Translations under genes and position numbers: made by a program
Notes under the pieces: model-generated
Databases searched by the model: none
Seen by the model: only the letters and a program-made list of their open reading frames with translations
What the model was told of the DNA's origin: nothing
NCBI GenBank assembly: GCA_013416795.1
Contig: RQSC01001045.1
Span: forward strand, 69,341 to 105,311
Origin: Prasinococcaceae sp. CCMP 1430
Taxonomy: Eukaryota; Prasinodermophyta; Palmophyllophyceae; Prasinococcales; Prasinococcaceae
Direction: 5' to 3'
DNA length: 35,971 nt
Part shown: piece by piece, positions 16,801-24,194 of the stretch
Numbering within the stretch: position 1 is the stretch's first letter
Layout of the letters: each line of letters starts with the position of its first letter

Positions 16801-19187
16801 AGGCTGCGAGCGTTCAAGCTCACGCTGAGGTCGCATCTCTTCGCCTGCGCGTCGAGGAGCTGGAGAACTCTCTCCTGCGAGCCGACTCTGAGGCAGAGAC
16901 CTTGCGGGAGAGCCTTTCGCACACCAAGGCCCAGCTCGCCAGGGTCCAGAACGATGCTGCGGCTATGGTTGCTGGTGCGAGCGAAGCTGCACAGCAGGCT
17001 GCCACCGAGATGCAAGAGATGTCTCTGCGGGCGGAAGATCGGCTCCACGCGCTCGAGAGGGAGCAAGAGTTGGAGGTCTCGGATCTGCGCAAGTCCATTG
17101 CGTCATTGCGAGACGAGCGAGCGAGGACAAAGACGGCGCTTGCTCGTGCAATGGAGGAGATTGAGGAGCAGAAACGCACCAACGCAGCCGCAGTGGCCAC
17201 CCTTCACGAGCGCGTCCATGTCTCTGCAACGCAGGTAGCTGCGTCGAAGGCGGAAGTACGTGCGATCGAGAGACGCGTCGCCGAGGCGCAAGCGGACGCG
17301 CGTGACAGGCGTAGGGCGGCGGCCGAGGCAGTCGCCGCTGCGAAGGCTCGCCTTGATCGCGAGCGCGAGGGCGCGAAAGCCGCCGCATCGGAGGCTGAGG
17401 AGCAAGTGGCTGCACTGAGGCAGAAGTGCGATGAGCTTGAAAAGCAGATTGCCCAGCAGGTTGCTGAGCATGTCGCCCTAAACGAGGCCTATTCCAACGA
17501 AGTTGCTCGCGCCGAGGATGCGGTGGCGGCTGCGTCGGAGGCAGAGGCACGCCATTCCGTTGAGTTGTCGGTGGCAAGTGCGACCGCAAAGGAGGCGGAG
17601 GCGGCTGTCGAGGCAGCCGTCGGGGACGCTGCAGTCGAGCGCAAGGAGTTGCGTGCGGAACTGGAGGGCGCGCAAGCGAGCCTGGAGGAAAGCAGGGCCG
17701 CGCTTGCGACCGCGCGACAGGACGTCGCTGCCGCCGAGGCGAGCAGGGAGCGTGAACGCGCCGCGCATGAGGCCTCGCGCCTGGCACTCGAGGAGGCGCT
17801 CGAGCAGGCTCGCGCGAGCGCGGCAGAGGAGCACGCGAGGGCTAAGACGCAGCTCGACAACATCGGGCGCCGGCTGAGCATCGCGAAGCTCGCGACTGAC
17901 GCTGAGCGCGGCGATCTCGAGCAGAGGCTTGCAGAGGCGCTGGAGGCAGCTAAACGGCACGTCGAAACGAGCGACGTTGCTGTGCTCACGGACGTTTGTA
18001 CGCTGGCTACGGCGGATGTGCCGCCCTACGCGCGAGATGCGAACCTTTCTGTATCCACGAACGCCGTGGGCGTTGGCACTGAGGGAAGAGACGCTTTCCT
18101 CGTTGGCACTGTCACCCGTGGCACTGCCATGCCGCCCGCCCCGACCCTCGTCAACGCGGGCTCGCACGCGGTCGCCACGGCCGTGGCCGATGTCGGCGTC
18201 AGCACGGACGCAGTGGACCGGACTGACGCGGGTGCGGATGCGCGCGTGGTCGAGATGGTGTCCAGGGGAATGGACGCCCGCAGTCTGGCTGCGTCCGTCA
18301 AGAACGTTGGCACAGACGCCCCCGAGGCGACCAAGATGGCGAACGCGCTCATCGGGACGGTGGCCGTCGAGGTCGCCAGCACGGGCAGCGAGACCGATGT
18401 CGTGAAGCGTTCGGTGGCGGCAACTGCAACGGACCCTCCTCCTCTTTCGACGGACGAGGCCGTGCAGGTCGACATTGGCGCTGCGCGCGACGAGGAGCGT
18501 GCTGCGCGTTCGGCCGAGCTGGAGCGCATGCTGCTTGCAAAGGCCAGGGAGAGCGCCGCGGCGAGCAGACAGCTCGCCACCATGGAGTCGCGGCTGGCGG
18601 CGGCGCACGGCATCCTGAGCCACGCGCGTGCCAAGCTGACGAAGCCGAAGCTGCAGGCTGCAGGCACGCAAACGCCGGGGCCGCCGACGCGACCCTCGAC
18701 GGACGCAACCCCTGTGCACGCGCTGGTGCAGGTCGGCGCGCCCTCCACGCCGACGGTAGACACTGCGGAAGTGGAGCGGCTGCGCGCGACGATCGCGTCG
18801 GTGCGCGAGCAGGCCCTTGCAGTGCAGGAGGTGGACGCTGACGGTACCAATCTGCTCGCCGAGCTGTCGTCGGTGGCCGCCTCCGCCGCGACGAGCCCGC
18901 TGGTCCCGACGACTCGCGCGCGCAGCGCCGGCAGCGTTGTTGGCACGCCGGCGAGCGCGGGAGGCAGCGCGACTGGCAGGGTGCGTGACGGCGTGCGCTG
19001 GTCTGCTCGTTTCACGCCCGCGCAGCAGCCGCAGCCGGAGGCACAGGCACAGGGAGAGAATGACCACGGGCAGCGCACGCCGCCGCGGCAGCATCTGCCG
19101 GCAGTCGCTCCGACGCTCGCCAGCGCCGCGGAGGCGTCTGTGAGCAAGCTGCGCACGGCGCTTCGCCGCGCGGTTGGCGGCGATTGA
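10896..19187 (+). CDS. Giant single-exon coiled-coil protein (2763 residues)
   Basis: ATG at 10896, TGA at 19185-19187, with no intron in 8.3 kb. Residues 1-300 are acidic, Gly/Ser/Ala-rich and probably disordered, starting MQPRSPTSWWAAGGFDEEEF. From about 370 to 2360 the protein is almost unbroken Ala/Glu/Arg/Lys/Gln/Leu heptads, the signature of a long rod. From about 2365 to 2540 it changes to degenerate segments (NLSVSTNAVGVGTEG, ADVGVSTDAVDRTDAG, KNVGTDAPEA), then a short coil and a Ser/Pro/Ala tail. LC8-type motifs are present: SVQTSD (about 601), AVQVD (2522-2526) and GTQT (2590-2593). It resembles Golgi, centrosomal or basal-body scaffolds in general form, but rods align by composition, so no ortholog is claimed. 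Its 3' end faces the lipid-kinase gene. Confidence 0.85.
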   Translation: MQPRSPTSWWAAGGFDEEEFAREASALASAVAAGPTPGPPPRGAVEHTVAAQSEVVGFSDRLEQASGDDPSPPASGIEGHLRTPDSGVQGGQGGSNSSGEAASSISPDVAAPTSQSEGRVRSVYNNLQFDAEVSSEGEADSVSGGTDPAAADADDCGGDRAEAEAASRPSGASGDGEATAAPRPAVGAATLVLMAAAAQSARTVASANTMLAGFTHGVEEDVEALRDHRHAIADGVAAAAKAAAADEVNVDSSSDEEGARAQSRSRSLQEQMKMAGEAGEEERALLVAITEAREQRVLSQRELRADAYEQAGELARRKKEATAGEDKENVGQGRRHKRPKCEHDTVVEASVSGAAIEDSEDADLAADSGGEVLSTEVSAAMARAELADADRQLRAAQAERDAVTSEVRDLHSTRSRLLDECTALRRLGAHERGVVSTSALAPEDCVEQDLVDARGRDACTGTDPVRSADACSQCDVDDPCMTGATTGGVECSARGPQSPVTSEASSEAALDSLQAEIDAADASLTHLRAKEAEQRETIVGLDRMIATMHMEHERLSAALSHESGPDQTPATCVDVALDAWPLVEGRRALVPDHELSQVNASVQTSDAKESACAPSTCDVAVDALPMPVLTTPTEEASAVIDADVVVAEARADVAAALAEVASLRRTHASELALQKAEFAEERATASARVESAMARKEAELRACIAERDSLRASVDDTSALRAELEACHQRMKADSLEVSARVTAFAMVSSAVRDKHAAQAVADTENALAAAKVEAVDAVRDRDLAVQLQKTADRRAAEAVACAEGMQSQLHVAQTELAALRAVGFASHSKLETAEAVLGAAHDKMAGLRQNESEAIMRLQAAEKGLATAKEEVHSLRMANESAEARLAKLEQDLSRARQEARTCKEEENKARARAADAEAEVVRVHGCDLRSMQGDALDRVAKAESAAAASVRKLRIATAGEDEALRRATEAEERLATARRQVEAAEEAAASALEKCMRAERGREAAINEARAAAAATERIRRRRQADKTASSEREGAAFAEIQDLRAKLEAALDRAAVIEEDARLYASGAVDSGDGGARRADEVITPRLSRELEQRRELSQKRRALTHDFVELQHEESRAVRDSMEAEFKARLAEVVTKHRSAAKEGASKQKAAIEKMRARLASAERQRDELELTLTLAQDALDREKEAALTAQRHAEAAELAAARAERAQDAVTSGVEADGARTETTLEHVQDAMDVLEARLQEAEARARQAEAHIESVEEQAHAHERARLEAESNAKGLQVRAGIAAEQAKAAEGRADELQQRLDVLSAREKLATASTVGAPPESVAVAYDGGPSNGSVAQLVQELAVARAEVVRLQAERADLEKAVNEATTAAAALSAQRIAATEHAVAEATEAERRKASVTLQEAAAELEATKASEAAADARATEYESALAGARAEVERLGAMLQASEDEVESLRVQLKEAIAQDMRASAEAEASLRAAKVEVAEALAALDCSDAEVLDLRSKLTAATAAASDARVEADELSQQLESARQAADDARVTAADTLAEAASWCESAAAEAQLRGEVARLNGQLEDAEVEARQGSERATELSVELNDVRARAHGIEEELARAKGELKRTEVTKERAEAEKRRAQDELTRMQAAEDGLQCSLAQACAAKKAAESEQKRIRIELEQALSARDDAVGRVTVLEAEVMRLSIECNEAMDAKGERARALVEQQALQADLHLANQASESLKSDLLEIRERERKLLGEISALHTQAAEARSAASEQHAELVRERNEAIDAATATLETLRYERARCSALRASYLRRGGAIRRRLRMELRSACEEALAARQAIAVADSISSKAERAARDAEDAQRALSAELASVREARDEAAAQADVALRRLERANKSHDKALQGLHQRLTKADAGLRAANRAAEIARDDSARLAREAQDAQSLATAANDARASSDQTAGEARQRAEEAEARLAQAEAASVQAHAEVASLRLRVEELENSLLRADSEAETLRESLSHTKAQLARVQNDAAAMVAGASEAAQQAATEMQEMSLRAEDRLHALEREQELEVSDLRKSIASLRDERARTKTALARAMEEIEEQKRTNAAAVATLHERVHVSATQVAASKAEVRAIERRVAEAQADARDRRRAAAEAVAAAKARLDREREGAKAAASEAEEQVAALRQKCDELEKQIAQQVAEHVALNEAYSNEVARAEDAVAAASEAEARHSVELSVASATAKEAEAAVEAAVGDAAVERKELRAELEGAQASLEESRAALATARQDVAAAEASRERERAAHEASRLALEEALEQARASAAEEHARAKTQLDNIGRRLSIAKLATDAERGDLEQRLAEALEAAKRHVETSDVAVLTDVCTLATADVPPYARDANLSVSTNAVGVGTEGRDAFLVGTVTRGTAMPPAPTLVNAGSHAVATAVADVGVSTDAVDRTDAGADARVVEMVSRGMDARSLAASVKNVGTDAPEATKMANALIGTVAVEVASTGSETDVVKRSVAATATDPPPLSTDEAVQVDIGAARDEERAARSAELERMLLAKARESAAASRQLATMESRLAAAHGILSHARAKLTKPKLQAAGTQTPGPPTRPSTDATPVHALVQVGAPSTPTVDTAEVERLRATIASVREQALAVQEVDADGTNLLAELSSVAASAATSPLVPTTRARSAGSVVGTPASAGGSATGRVRDGVRWSARFTPAQQPQPEAQAQGENDHGQRTPPRQHLPAVAPTLASAAEASVSKLRTALRRAVGGD

Positions 19188-19368
19188 ATGGGGGTTGTAA
19201 TCACACGCACTGGAATCGCAAGGCGGTGGGAGTGGCCGCAGTAGCAGAGCGCGCAAGAGCGCGCCTCGCTGCGCGCGGGTCAAAGGCAGGAGGTTGGTGG
19301 CTTGTGTGCCGGAGATGCTAGTGCACTTGTATGCATTTTACGGACGGAGGGCACGGCAAACCCAAGCT

Positions 19369-19423
<55 letters not shown>

Positions 19424-19536
19424 GCAGGGTACGGAGGTGGTGTAGATAGACTCTTCTTGGTGCGTGACCGAAGGGCGCGCGCTTGCTTGCGCTGCCTTGT
19501 TATTGATGCCGTTGCATGCAGTGCCGCCGTCTCCGC
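19188..19536. other. Convergent 3' spacer with poly-G
   Basis: 349 bases between the stops of the coiled-coil gene (+) and the lipid-kinase gene (-). It holds the 51-base G run and no supported gene. No AATAAA is seen on the plus strand. Confidence 0.6.
19372..19422. repeat. 51-base G homopolymer
   Basis: An uninterrupted run of 51 G on the plus strand (C on the minus strand), preceded by A and followed by AGCAGG. Runs of this length are unstable and can form G-quadruplexes. The exact length is doubtful because homopolymers are error-prone in sequencing and assembly. Confidence 0.95.
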
Positions 19537-21948
19537 TCAGACGGCGGCGTGCTCGACAGAGACCAGCTCGGTGTTGATCCACTTGCGCGCTCGCCTGTCC
19601 GATAGATTCAGAGGCCCGAACGCGCGCAACCTCTCCGCCTCCTCCTCGGGGATGAGTTCCTGCGGAAGGAAAGCGAACAGCGGCGCCGCTTCTCGCTCGA
19701 CCTTGCCAGAGATCCTGGTGGTCGAGCCCACGACGAACTCGCCGTCGGACTGCCACGTGGGCGCCTTCGACGGCGCCTCGGCGTTCTCCACGACGAACTC
19801 GGTCACGTCAGGCAGGCAGTCGAAAGACGGGTGACGCGCGTGCTCGCCCCGGCCTGCGCTCAGCTGGGACAGGAAGCGCAGGAACGAGAACCGGCTCGTC
19901 TTGCGCACCATCACCAGATTGGTGGTACCCGGGCGGCGCATTGCTGGGGTGAGGCCCGCGGGGCTCTTGTCGTTCTTCGTCTCCATCGCAGCGCCAAGCA
20001 GGTGGAAGCTGCCCTCGGCGGTGCGCCACTGCTCGCAGTTCCCGCCCATGCTCGCCGAACGGTAGCGCACGCGCGCGGCGTAGCTGCGCCCGCGAAAGAA
20101 GCACATGGCGCCTGCGAGATTCAAACGGGCCTTGCCGAGCCACCGCAGGCCCTCGCTTGACTCGACGGTGTCAGCGAACAGCCCGAGGCCCGCGAAGGAC
20201 AGCGAGCGAGTCACGGCACCGTCGGCGGACGCCAGCCTCACGGCGTCAAGCATGCGGAAGCGCCCCAGCGCGACGCACGCCGCCGCCACCCTGGGCTCGC
20301 GCGTGCCGAGCACGCCGCACGCGACCGCGTCGGTCGATCCCGCCGGAATGACACCCAGGCGCAGCGGCGGCAGCGGAGGTGGCGCGCTGTCATCGACCGC
20401 CTTCTGGTCCGCCGCGTGCTTCTTGCTGGCCTCGATGGCCTCCGCGTAGCCCTCCATGAGCCCAGCAAAGGCCTCGCTCAGAATGCCGTCGCCGCCCACG
20501 ACGACGAGGCCATCCCAGCCTGCCAACCCTGTGAGGTCCGCTTCGGCGGCCTCGGCGGCGATCTGCTTCGCCGTCTCGCGCACCGAGCCCTGTATGGGCA
20601 CCTCGATCGGCCCGCACTCAGCCGCGCAAAGCACCTCCTCGGCCTGGGCCCACGCCCGTGGCCCGCTGCCGTCCCCAGATCTGCGGCCGACGAGGACCGC
20701 CAGCCTGCGCGGGCGAAGCTCGTCCGCGCGCAGCTCGGCGCGCGCGCGCTCGGCCCAGCGGCGACAGGTGTCGGTCCCGCCTTCCAGCCTCAGCGTCTCC
20801 ACCATCGGCGTCATGGGGTTGGTGAGCACTTTGGCCGCCGGCACGATCACCGTCAGGGCTACGTACGCGTACTCGAGCTCGAGGCTACCTGAATGGCGCT
20901 GCACGGCATACTCGACGCTCACCACGTTCTCGCGGAGGTCAAACTCGATCGGATGCATCACGCGCCCGGCGAGCGCCGCCATCATCGCGGCGCGCGGACT
21001 CTTCCCGCGCTCGGCCTCGTCAGATGCGGCGCGGGCGTGCCTCGCCTGCTGCAGCCTGCGCTTCGCCTGCCTGGCGTCCTCAGTCCCTGCCTCGGCCTGG
21101 GGCCTGGCTTCGCCGGCGGGCGGCGCCGCATCGAGGGGCGGCTCTGCTGCCGCGGCCGCGAGGTCATCCGGGTGCGCGTACTGCGCGCGCGGCGGCGACT
21201 CCGCCCCGCGCGCGCACTGCCAGCACCACAGGCAATACGGGCAGCATCCCACGACAGCCTCGACGTCGTCGTCCTCGTCGCCGCCTCCAGAGGTCAGCAC
21301 CACCTTGCCATCCACAATCGTGGCCTCGACCGTGCGATCGGGACACGCGCACAGGCCCCCGCGCTGGAGCACGAAGCGCTCCTTGTACGCCACCCGGCGC
21401 TTGGCAGTGCTGCTCGCGTCGGAGAGGGTCGAACTTTGCCTGGAGCCGAGCCGCATCGGGGCGCGGCGCGCGCGCATCTTGGCCGGCACGGCGGCCTGGA
21501 ACGTCGCGTCGTCCTGCAGCCGGAGCCCGAGCTGCGCGGGCCGGGCATCTGCTGGCACTCGTTGCGATGGCGCGGGCGCGCGCCCCACCGCTACGGGCTC
21601 TCCTCCGGGCGCGGCGTCCTCGCCGGGCATCGAAGCGGCGAGGACAGCATCGTCGTCCGCGCTCGCGTCGTCATCGCTCGGCGCATGCAGCGGCGAGTCC
21701 GGCGAGTTCCGCTCGGCCTGTCGCACGTCGGCCAGCGGGCGCGGTTTGCCGGCCGGCGTGCGCGGCGGCTGCTCCTCGGCGGCGCCTGTGGCCTCCCGAG
21801 TTGGCTGTCGTCCCGGCGACGCCCTCGGGCTCGCAGGCGGCGCCTCGTCGCTTTCCTGCCCCCCGACCAGCGGCACGGCGTCTGCTCCACCTTCGGATTC
21901 GTCCTCCCCGGCCGCGTCGTCCGTGCCGCTGCCGCTGTTATATAGCAT
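19537..21948 (-). CDS. Ceramide-kinase-like lipid kinase (DAGK catalytic family)
   Basis: Phosphorylates a sphingolipid or diacylglycerol with ATP at membranes. From the ATG at 21948-21946 it is 803 residues; the frame stays open upstream to 22284, overlapping the S1 exon, so the start is uncertain. Residues 1-180 are acidic and disordered. A PH-like region follows (KERFVLQRGGLCACP at about 187; FDLRENVVSVEYAV at about 335; TCRRWAERARAEL at about 395), split by an insert with C235-C-P-Y-C-L-W-C-W-Q-C245. The kinase core has WDGLVVVGGDGILSEAF (GGDG 485-488) and LGVIPAGSTDAVACGVLGT at about 530, a ceramide-kinase-type GST-D motif. Further conserved-looking parts are LSFAGLGLFADT and CEQWRTAEG. 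The protein ends VSVEHAAV. Family is firm; ceramide as substrate is inferred from motif resemblance. Confidence 0.82.
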   Translation of the reverse strand: MLYNSGSGTDDAAGEDESEGGADAVPLVGGQESDEAPPASPRASPGRQPTREATGAAEEQPPRTPAGKPRPLADVRQAERNSPDSPLHAPSDDDASADDDAVLAASMPGEDAAPGGEPVAVGRAPAPSQRVPADARPAQLGLRLQDDATFQAAVPAKMRARRAPMRLGSRQSSTLSDASSTAKRRVAYKERFVLQRGGLCACPDRTVEATIVDGKVVLTSGGGDEDDDVEAVVGCCPYCLWCWQCARGAESPPRAQYAHPDDLAAAAAEPPLDAAPPAGEARPQAEAGTEDARQAKRRLQQARHARAASDEAERGKSPRAAMMAALAGRVMHPIEFDLRENVVSVEYAVQRHSGSLELEYAYVALTVIVPAAKVLTNPMTPMVETLRLEGGTDTCRRWAERARAELRADELRPRRLAVLVGRRSGDGSGPRAWAQAEEVLCAAECGPIEVPIQGSVRETAKQIAAEAAEADLTGLAGWDGLVVVGGDGILSEAFAGLMEGYAEAIEASKKHAADQKAVDDSAPPPLPPLRLGVIPAGSTDAVACGVLGTREPRVAAACVALGRFRMLDAVRLASADGAVTRSLSFAGLGLFADTVESSEGLRWLGKARLNLAGAMCFFRGRSYAARVRYRSASMGGNCEQWRTAEGSFHLLGAAMETKNDKSPAGLTPAMRRPGTTNLVMVRKTSRFSFLRFLSQLSAGRGEHARHPSFDCLPDVTEFVVENAEAPSKAPTWQSDGEFVVGSTTRISGKVEREAAPLFAFLPQELIPEEEAERLRAFGPLNLSDRRARKWINTELVSVEHAAV
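21938..21944. promoter_or_regulatory. TATA-like element TTATATA
   Basis: The only TATA-like word in this very GC-rich stretch. It lies 51-57 bases before the S1 exon on the plus strand and also inside the Met-Leu-Tyr-Asn codons at the candidate start of the minus-strand lipid kinase. It could serve the plus-strand gene or be coincidental. Confidence 0.2.
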
Positions 21949-21994
21949 CTCGCTCCATCGGGCGCCCTCCCCGCCGGCGCCCTCCTCCTGCCAG

Positions 21995-22465
21995 CCGCGC
22001 GGCGTGACGACCTCCTCGTCGAACAAGAAGTCCTCCGAGCTGTCCGCGTACTCCGTCGTCTCCCCCTCCGCCGCTGCGGCGGTCGGCGCCGGCGGCGCGG
22101 CCGCGTCGCGGCCGTCGGCGGCAGTCGCCGGCGTCGAGGAGCCCGCCGCCGCGCCCGAGGCCGCCGCCGCCGAGGCGCCCAAGGACCCGCTCGCCGAGCT
22201 GGAGAAGGAGGCGAAGATGCTGTCCGCCGCCGACCTCAAGGCGCTGTCGTCCAAGTGGGACTTCGACGAGAGCGAGTACGACACCGACGCGCTCTACGCC
22301 GAGTTCGACAAGCTGCTCGGCGCGCAGGAGCTCAACTTCTCGGTCGGCGACCGCGTCAACGGCGTCGTCTACAAGGTGGACTCGCGCGGCGCATTCGTCG
22401 ACATCGGCGCCAAGGCGCCCGCGTACCTTCCCATCCAGGAGGTCGCCATCACCAAGCCCGCCAAG
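21995..22465 (+). CDS. RPS1: Plastid-type 30S ribosomal protein S1, one exon
   Basis: S1 helps load mRNA on bacterial and plastid 30S subunits. The exon follows a pyrimidine-rich acceptor (CTCCTCCTGCCAG at 21982-21994). It reads a Ser/Ala/Pro-rich, transit-peptide-like part, then MLSAADLKALSSKWDFDESE, then the start of an S1 OB-fold: LNFSVGDRVNGVVYKVDSRG, AFVDIGAKAPAYLPIQEV. It ends AAG|GTGCGC (donor at 22466, phase 0). The S1 beta-barrel is cut before its last strands, and plastid S1 normally has three S1 domains. I find no continuing exon before the opposite-strand gene at 24076-23888 or the gap. No in-frame ATG precedes the transit-like part, so a 5' exon is also missing. Antisense overlap with the lipid-kinase frame is possible upstream. 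Confidence 0.75.
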
Positions 22466-23887
22466 GTGCGCCCATCTCCCCGCGCCCTCTGCCGCGGAAC
22501 GCCGGGACTCCACAGCGGCCCGCCGCGCCTTCCGGCTGCGAAATGCCATCAACGCGAATCGACGAAAAACTGGCCGCCGGCCCCAGCCAGCGGCCCACTC
22601 CGGCACTCCCCCGCGGATCGATGGGCCGATGGCGATTTTCGACGCCGCAGATTTGTGTGTGTTTTTCTTCGATGCTCATTTTGTCTCTCCTCTGACTGAC
22701 TGATCGGCGCTGCGGTGCGGTGCGGGCGCCCACCGAGGCGATTTTTTTTCCCTGGCGCCGCGTCTGCTCCATCGCGCGCGGTAAAATCGGCGCGCCAATC
22801 AGTTCATTCATCCCATGCGTTTTTTCATTCTGTGTGCGCGCGCGTGCGCTGAAATGACAGGTGGATGAGCTGACTTTTTGATTTATTAAATTATTATGGA
22901 ATTCTTCGAACGGACACGTGACAAATTCCGGAGGGCGGCGCGCGCCCGTCCGGAGAGTCGGGGGTGCGCGTGGGTGCGTTCCGATGGGCTCCGCCCGCTC
23001 CGCCGCGCCGCGCTCCGCGACCGAATCCGAATTCCGCGCGTCGCCGCGGCGGCTGCGGCGCGATCCGCCCGCGCGTCGAAAAAATGACAACCAAAAAAAA
23101 GAAGATTCCGTCCTGGCAGCAGCGGCGCGAGAGCGCGTGGCAACCATCCGTTTTCTCTAACGGGCGGCGTCAGCGCGTCCGCGGGAGCTGGCGTACGCGC
23201 ACGGCAACGGGCAACAGACAACGGGCGGGGCGGGGCGGCGTCCGGGCGCAGCCCTGCACACACGTGGTGTTGCTGTGCCGATAGCCGTGCCTCCAGCTCG
23301 GAGTCCGGAGCCGTTGTGCGCGTGCCGCACGTGGTGCCGCCGCGCGCGAACAGGGGGGCGTGCAACGTTGCCGAGCTGCAGACGGAGCCGCAAACCGCGG
23401 ACACATTTCGAAGCGCGCCGCTATCCGTTGGGGCGTGGCGACGGCGACCCGAGCCGTGCAAACGTGCCCCCGCGGGCCAGGGCGCCCGTTTTTGGTAGGG
23501 CGTTCCGCGAAATGGACCGAATTCCCAACAGGCGTGCTGCGGCTCCACGTGCACGCCACGTCACAGGGCGCGCTGATTGGATGGGGCACTGGCGCGCCGC
23601 ACGTGTTTTTTTGTCTACTTTTTTAAATCGTTGATAAGATGATGGGCACGCGTGAGCATCATTGTTCCCTGTCGGGCCGGATTCTTCATCCCTTCTGGAA
23701 AAAAATTGCACGGACAGATCGGCAGGCTTAAGGCCGCAACCGCTATGTTCCATCCGCTTGATGGGGGGACCACACGGCCCGTGCGCGGCTGTCGAGGCAC
23801 GCCGTGCGCTCGCACGCCACCTGCGGGCGCTTCCCTTCCATGCCAGCCGGCGGACAGGGAGGAGGGCGGTGTGAGCTCGTCGCTCGA
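22466..23887. other. 1.4 kb without a supported gene
   Basis: Expected to hold later S1 exons, but none is recognisable on the plus strand. Bases 22740-22910 are T-rich and AT-richer, with TTTATT (a minus-strand AATAAA) at 22882-22887. The rest is GC-rich with short open frames of Arg/Ala composition that look like shadow frames. It also includes the 3' flank of the minus-strand gene ending at 23888. Confidence 0.5.
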
Positions 23888-24076
23888 CTACTCCTTGGCC
23901 TCGTCGTCGTCGTGAACGAGCTCCTCGGCGACGAGGGTGGCGAAGCGCTCGAGCTTCTTGGCCTCGGCTTCGGTCATCTCCGGGTAGTGTAGAGGCACCT
24001 GTAGGTTGCCCTCGAAGAGCTCGTCCGGGACCTCGTCGTCCTTCGCGAATCGCGATGAGGGGCGGCGGTCAGGCTG
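23888..24076 (-). CDS. Unknown, probably plastid-targeted protein, exon 2
   Basis: Acceptor GCTGACAG ends at 24077; the exon reads 62 codons and TAG at 23890-23888. Readings include SSRFAKDDEVPDELFEGNL, QVPLHYPEMTEAEAKKLERF and VAEELVHDDDEAKE. It is acidic and helical at the end and compact, with a conserved-looking P-x-L-F-x-G-x-L-x-V-P-L-x-Y-P centre. It joins in phase 0 to exon 1 (24195-24728) across a 118-base intron with donor AAG|GTATTC. The family is not recognised. Confidence 0.65.
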   Translation of the reverse strand, partial: QPDRRPSSRFAKDDEVPDELFEGNLQVPLHYPEMTEAEAKKLERFATLVAEELVHDDDEAKE

Positions 24077-24194
24077 CTGTCAGCGACGGGGCGCGTGCGC
24101 GACGCCGCGCGGCAGCGGTGCGAGAGCTCGGCGGCTCTCCGATAGCAACGTCGCAGGCGATGCGTCAGGCCTCCTCGCGCGCGTCATGGAATAC

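Noticed and set aside
17478-19283. 601-codon open frame on the minus strand
   Set aside because: It is the antisense shadow of the coiled-coil gene. In GC-rich DNA the complement of Ala/Glu/Arg codons rarely contains stops, and the reading is Arg/Leu/His-rich with no domain.
20456-21990. Long plus-strand frame ahead of the S1 exon
   Set aside because: Antisense of the lipid-kinase gene; Ser/Ala/Arg composition without a domain. Only the part after the acceptor at 21994 reads as S1.
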